Positions 61,301 to 64,000 of a stretch of 64,000 bases of DNA are shown here, piece by piece. Positions within the stretch are counted from its first letter, which is position 1; the number at the start of each line of letters is the position of its first letter. A program made the position numbers and the translations under genes. The notes below the pieces were generated by a model, which saw nothing but the letters and a program-made list of their open reading frames with translations, was not told where the DNA came from and did no database searches. This stretch comes from Paenibacillus gyeongsangnamensis (GTDB lineage: Bacteria; Bacillota; Bacilli; Paenibacillales; NBRC-103111): assembly GCF_027533625.1 (NCBI RefSeq), contig NZ_JAQAGZ010000024.1, positions 62,001-126,000 on the forward strand. The letters run 5' to 3'.

Positions 61301-63965
61301 ACTTGGGAACAGTTACACTGTTTGACGGTGCGGATTCAAATCCATTGGTTACGGCGGTCAACGTAAAGACGGAGAATGTTCCCGGAACAAGTCCGGTGAC
61401 GTTATAAGTAGGTGCCGTCACATTGGCAGCATATAAGCTTCCATTTTTATAAATGTTGTAGGAAGCTGCGCCGTTAACCGAATTCCAAGTAAGCGTCGCG
61501 GCTGTCTGGGACGTTGTTACTGCTGACAATCCCGTCGGTGCGGAGGGAATCGTCACTGTTGTATAGGCCCCGCCGATAGCGGTTGCCGTTACCTTACCCG
61601 AAGGAGAAAGACTTCCGAAATCGAGAATCGCCGTACCCTGACCATTGTTGTCCGATTGTAAGTCGGAAAGGGAAGTACCGCTTACAGCCGTTAAAGTCCC
61701 TTGCGTTGACGTGAAAGTGATTGGAGCTCCGGGAACAGGATTGCCATCCACATCATACACCGTAGCGATAACGCTGTATTTGCCCGGTTGACCTGTCGGT
61801 GCGGCATTAACCGTTACTTTTGTCGGCGCTTGTTTGTACGTATATTGCGTAGTATCGATCGGATCGAATTTGTTCGTAAAATCCCACGATAAAATATCGT
61901 GGTTTTCCCAAGCGCCGCCGGTTGCCGCAGTAAAACCTGCGTATACGCCCGGTTGGCCGCCAAATATAGTTCCAAGATCGATATTCGGAACATTCAACAC
62001 CGGAGCGGCCGGTCGCGTATTGGCGTTGTTGATATAGACTTTGACGGTTTTGTTCACGCCGTCATAGTCAATCCACGAATAATAGACATTGCCGTCGTAC
62101 AGCTTAAAAGAAGTTTGATTCAAATCGTAGTACCAGGAAGGATTGGTGTTGTTGACATTACCATTTTGTGCCAATCCGATATAATTATCCGATGGATCGT
62201 TATTTGGAGAACCATTTGGGAATGAGTCGTACTTCACGGCAAAACTTGGGGTAATTCCCTGATAACCGATACCGCTGCCTAATGTCCCGGCATTGCTTGA
62301 CTGCGTTTGAATGGCAAATGTAATGCCGTCGGCATGGCCCGGAGCAATTCCGCCGCCGTTTGACATACGGAATGCAAAGGATGTACTAAACGAATAGTTG
62401 TTGGCTGGAGCAATAAGTGCTTTATTAAAAGCCGTACCATATTTATTTCCAGATGCCGGAGTTAAGCGCAGCACTTTTCGATTTTGATTGTCTGTGACTA
62501 CACTTGCATTTCCGTTTAGCGAGAATAGATTAACTTGATTCGCATTCGAGAAATCGTCATTCTTAAACGTTATCCATTTAGTAGGGTTTGCCGTTGATGT
62601 CCCTGTTAGCAAAATAACCCTCGGTATATTAAACGCATCCGAATCAATCGCGACGCTGCCGGTAAATGTCCCTGCGCCTGCCGGATTAAAGCCAATGTGG
62701 AGATTACATTGCGCATTTGGAGCCAGTGTGTTCCCGCAATCCGAGGTAACCGTAAAGGGGCCGCTTGGCGTAATCGAATTAATTGTAACGGTCTGGTTAG
62801 AGGTGTTTTGAAGAATGACCGTTTGATTAGCTGCATTTTGATTAGGAAAAGAAACCGTCGTTGTCGATAAGTTCAACTTATACCCTTGCAATAGACCCGC
62901 ATAAACGGCTAGATATACTTTACCATTGCTTTCATAAGCAAATAAAATATCCCCGTTTGTCGTATTAATTGCAGATTCCGCAATGGTCGTCCCGCTAATC
63001 GTTACCGGTGAACCAAAGGTTGCTCCGAGGTCCTGGCTGACCGCAAAAGTAACATTGGTTCCATCGGAATAACCGGTGACCACATTGCCAAAAGCATCGG
63101 CGCTTATGGAACGTCCTTGCGAAGTAGTGTTATTGCCAAAGGTAAGTGTCGTTAACTTCTGATTGTCAAGATCATATTTGTAAGATGTAGTTCCTTGACC
63201 TGCCACGAAATTATAATGACCCAAGGCTCCACTCGAAAGAGCACTTACAGAGTAAAAAACTTGTCCCGAAGGATCGACAGGCCCTTTTAATGTTTTCCCG
63301 TGATCATCGCTTGTATAGTATCTTAAAGACGGATTATCTTTTTGAATCACTACCTGATGTGTGGACGAATCAACATGAACATCCGAATATACATAGGATG
63401 TTGGTATCGCATTTAGAGTGAAGGTGGCTCCATTGTCAGAGCTATAATAAAAGTGCGTACCATTTTGATCGATGATATAAATATAGTTATCATCGGTGTC
63501 CATATGTACAGTTCCATTTGCGGCTCCAATATTTACAGGTGTACTGAATGTCGCGCCCTTATCGGTGCTCTTACTAAAATATACGCTTCCGCTTTGAGAA
63601 TAAATCACATAAACATTACCGTTCGAGGATGCCGCAATCTCCGCCTCCAGATTCGAACTGTTAATTTGAACGCTGGGAGAAAAGGAATTCCCCCGGTCCG
63701 TGCTCTTGGCTACTCTGATTCCGGCATCGCCATGAAACAATACATAGATGGTTCCATCCGGCGTTATAGCCAGTTTCCTGGATGTATTCCCTTGACTAAT
63801 ACTGTTTGAAGTTCCTGCGTCAGATACTTGAACACCGCCTGGCGGATTCCAAAGCGGAGCCGGACCGCTAGCTTTAACTGATTGCACATTAGCAAAAGAG
63901 AACATGGAACTTAATAACGCCAACGACATGATTAATCTAATCACTTTTGAATAAATTCGTTTCAA
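58335..63965 (-). CDS. Giant S-layer-anchored surface protein with lectin, Ig-like and Fn3 domains
   Basis: 1876 residues starting at TTG 63965 (GGAGG 8 nt upstream). A signal peptide (1-32, ending VKA) is followed by about 330 residues of BNR/sialidase-like repeats (STDRGNSF, STDKGATF, SDNGATF, SDDHGKT, SQDLGATF), an ASH-like beta domain (about 370-455), a legume-lectin-like domain (about 460-690, with GHADGITFAIQ and VYAGFTAATGG), a Big_1-type domain, alternating Fn3 and Big_2 units, a carboxypeptidase-regulatory-like domain, a last Fn3 and three SLH domains (from about 1683) with a partial fourth. It should sit on the cell wall and bind glycans. The gene looks more AT-rich than its neighbours, which may mean transfer. 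No enzyme active site was identified. Confidence 0.88.
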   Translation of the reverse strand: MKRIYSKVIRLIMSLALLSSMFSFANVQSVKASGPAPLWNPPGGVQVSDAGTSNSISQGNTSRKLAITPDGTIYVLFHGDAGIRVAKSTDRGNSFSPSVQINSSNLEAEIAASSNGNVYVIYSQSGSVYFSKSTDKGATFSTPVNIGAANGTVHMDTDDNYIYIIDQNGTHFYYSSDNGATFTLNAIPTSYVYSDVHVDSSTHQVVIQKDNPSLRYYTSDDHGKTLKGPVDPSGQVFYSVSALSSGALGHYNFVAGQGTTSYKYDLDNQKLTTLTFGNNTTSQGRSISADAFGNVVTGYSDGTNVTFAVSQDLGATFGSPVTISGTTIAESAINTTNGDILFAYESNGKVYLAVYAGLLQGYKLNLSTTTVSFPNQNAANQTVILQNTSNQTVTINSITPSGPFTVTSDCGNTLAPNAQCNLHIGFNPAGAGTFTGSVAIDSDAFNIPRVILLTGTSTANPTKWITFKNDDFSNANQVNLFSLNGNASVVTDNQNRKVLRLTPASGNKYGTAFNKALIAPANNYSFSTSFAFRMSNGGGIAPGHADGITFAIQTQSSNAGTLGSGIGYQGITPSFAVKYDSFPNGSPNNDPSDNYIGLAQNGNVNNTNPSWYYDLNQTSFKLYDGNVYYSWIDYDGVNKTVKVYINNANTRPAAPVLNVPNIDLGTIFGGQPGVYAGFTAATGGAWENHDILSWDFTNKFDPIDTTQYTYKQAPTKVTVNAAPTGQPGKYSVIATVYDVDGNPVPGAPITFTSTQGTLTAVSGTSLSDLQSDNNGQGTAILDFGSLSPSGKVTATAIGGAYTTVTIPSAPTGLSAVTTSQTAATLTWNSVNGAASYNIYKNGSLYAANVTAPTYNVTGLVPGTFSVFTLTAVTNGFESAPSNSVTVPKSVGLNLDSTSYTLPIGATHSTVVTSVYSDGSSFDITNKSSFSSSNPNIATIGSNGLVTAVGAGTTIIQAVYGGASVQANVTVTIAAPTGVTTTNITSTGATIHWNAVTGAQSYNIYDNGKLIASGVQGTSYSVTGLTAGTNHSFTVTAVSNGIESSASESASAAMSTLSDLLVDLGSYTLPIGAKHQTVTNAVYLDQSITDVSKLATYSSSNPEIASVDANGLVTAISPGTATITSTFGGKTATATVLVVNAVPNFSITLTTSPKSVVGDGKSQVTLSASVVSTSGNPVANVPITFHFGKGSAADQTVITNAQGIASMAFTAPNINGINPVNEVIVATATDPTSKLSTQQSIAINYMPASVQGFVIDKMTGKPVAGAKVSVTADFNGDGVIDFSSTVTTGPDGSYQIYVPRGNFTYTLNIQTPVQVGNQTVMLNQTQTATVGQLNGTGQTIASANKISGQLFISRSASNSSNSQPTIGSLFGTGNVSAVVQGTNGNNFSYTAGLDANGNFDVNNVPQGQYIIKYQIKAPDGSILAGPSVSVSINQNGEMGVVYSLIDPYGIVTDAYTGQPVSGINMTLYWADTPLNRQNGHTPNTPVNLPELSNFAPNQNHNPQITDAAGEYGWMVFPNADYYIVATKPGYTNYNTLIAAPNVPAVDGSDSYIQNGIIHVGQTIVSFSYSMKKQSSSSSGSGGTFVSGNAPTGLTTSSITSAGVLLNWDVMSGVESYNIYDNGKVIASNVTGTSYQVTGLTAGSSHIFTVSAVVNGTETKQSVSKSITMAADTASITHESGHHEKYIEGYPDGTFKSERNVTREEVAAMLFRVYHLSKSALDGMSYSDVSHADWGADEIAAVTKAGFMNGYPDGTFRPNQPITREEMAGIVARLKNLQGTGMDVFTDISGSWARDAIYLSTQAGILKGYEDGTFRPKANATRAEVVTMINRLMNRGPLTGVGNPTWSDVNPSYWAYGDIEEASTDHDYMIQDNKEVQK

Positions 63966-64000
63966 GTTGTTATCCTCCGTAATCGTTTGTTTTGAAAAAT

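Overview
The window looks like chromosomal DNA of a spore-forming, Paenibacillus-like member of the Bacillales. The evidence is a YtxC-like sporulation gene next to thrS, a likely small acid-soluble spore protein, T-box and S-box (SAM-I) leaders, an S-layer-homology surface protein, strong AGGAGG ribosome sites with many TTG/GTG starts, and intrinsic terminators after most genes. I see no rRNA, tRNA, CRISPR array, prophage or intact insertion sequence.

Layout. 0-6.3 kb: cell-surface genes (two glycosyltransferases, an asparagine synthetase-like amidotransferase, a membrane metallophosphoesterase, a 56-residue small protein, a PilZ-like protein) ending with an XRE-family repressor. 6.3-8.9 kb: a DUF1501/DUF1800 secreted pair. 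9.6-16.3 kb: nitrogen scavenging (IclR regulator, copper amine oxidase, His/Met-rich membrane protein, ammonium channel, then glutamine synthetase). 16.4-23.1 kb: aroF, ispH, a two-component system and an HtrA protease. 24-25.4 kb: a second ammonium channel. 26-33.4 kb: spore-related genes, a 3D-domain protein, thrS with T-box, ytxC, a diguanylate cyclase and an L,D-transpeptidase. 33.5-41.6 kb: a pentose-phosphate/hexose operon zwf-tkt-tal-pgi-gnd with a divergent LysR regulator. 41.6-42.7 kb: gene-poor. 42.7-57 kb: mqnC, an EAL protein, the metA-metI-metC operon under a SAM riboswitch, corA, DUF421, an HRDC-domain gene, ilvD, DUF3055 and a frameshifted penicillin-binding protein. 57-64 kb: cupin, thioesterase and a 1876-residue lectin/SLH surface protein.

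Main discovery. A 15-bp palindrome GATAC-N5-GTATC occurs ten times (five perfect, five with one changed base), only in upstream regions, mostly in pairs. At three promoters it sits between a TTGACA -35 box and the -10 box. The sites precede the glycosyltransferase, asnB, the phosphoesterase, the small protein, the PilZ-like gene (shared with xre) and the L,D-transpeptidase. The XRE repressor inside the cluster is the obvious candidate reader, so this looks like a cell-envelope/exopolysaccharide regulon.

A second network is nitrogen control. Sites matching the GlnR/TnrA box TGTNA-N7-TNACA lie upstream of iclR, the amine oxidase operon, glnA and the second amt (the last with one mismatch), giving a coherent picture of amine oxidation, ammonium uptake and assimilation. 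Other points of interest are a possible copper-delivery protein in the amine oxidase operon, an intrinsic terminator in the leader of the HRDC gene, a 235-nt corA leader with an upstream ORF, and OmpR-type direct repeats before htrA.
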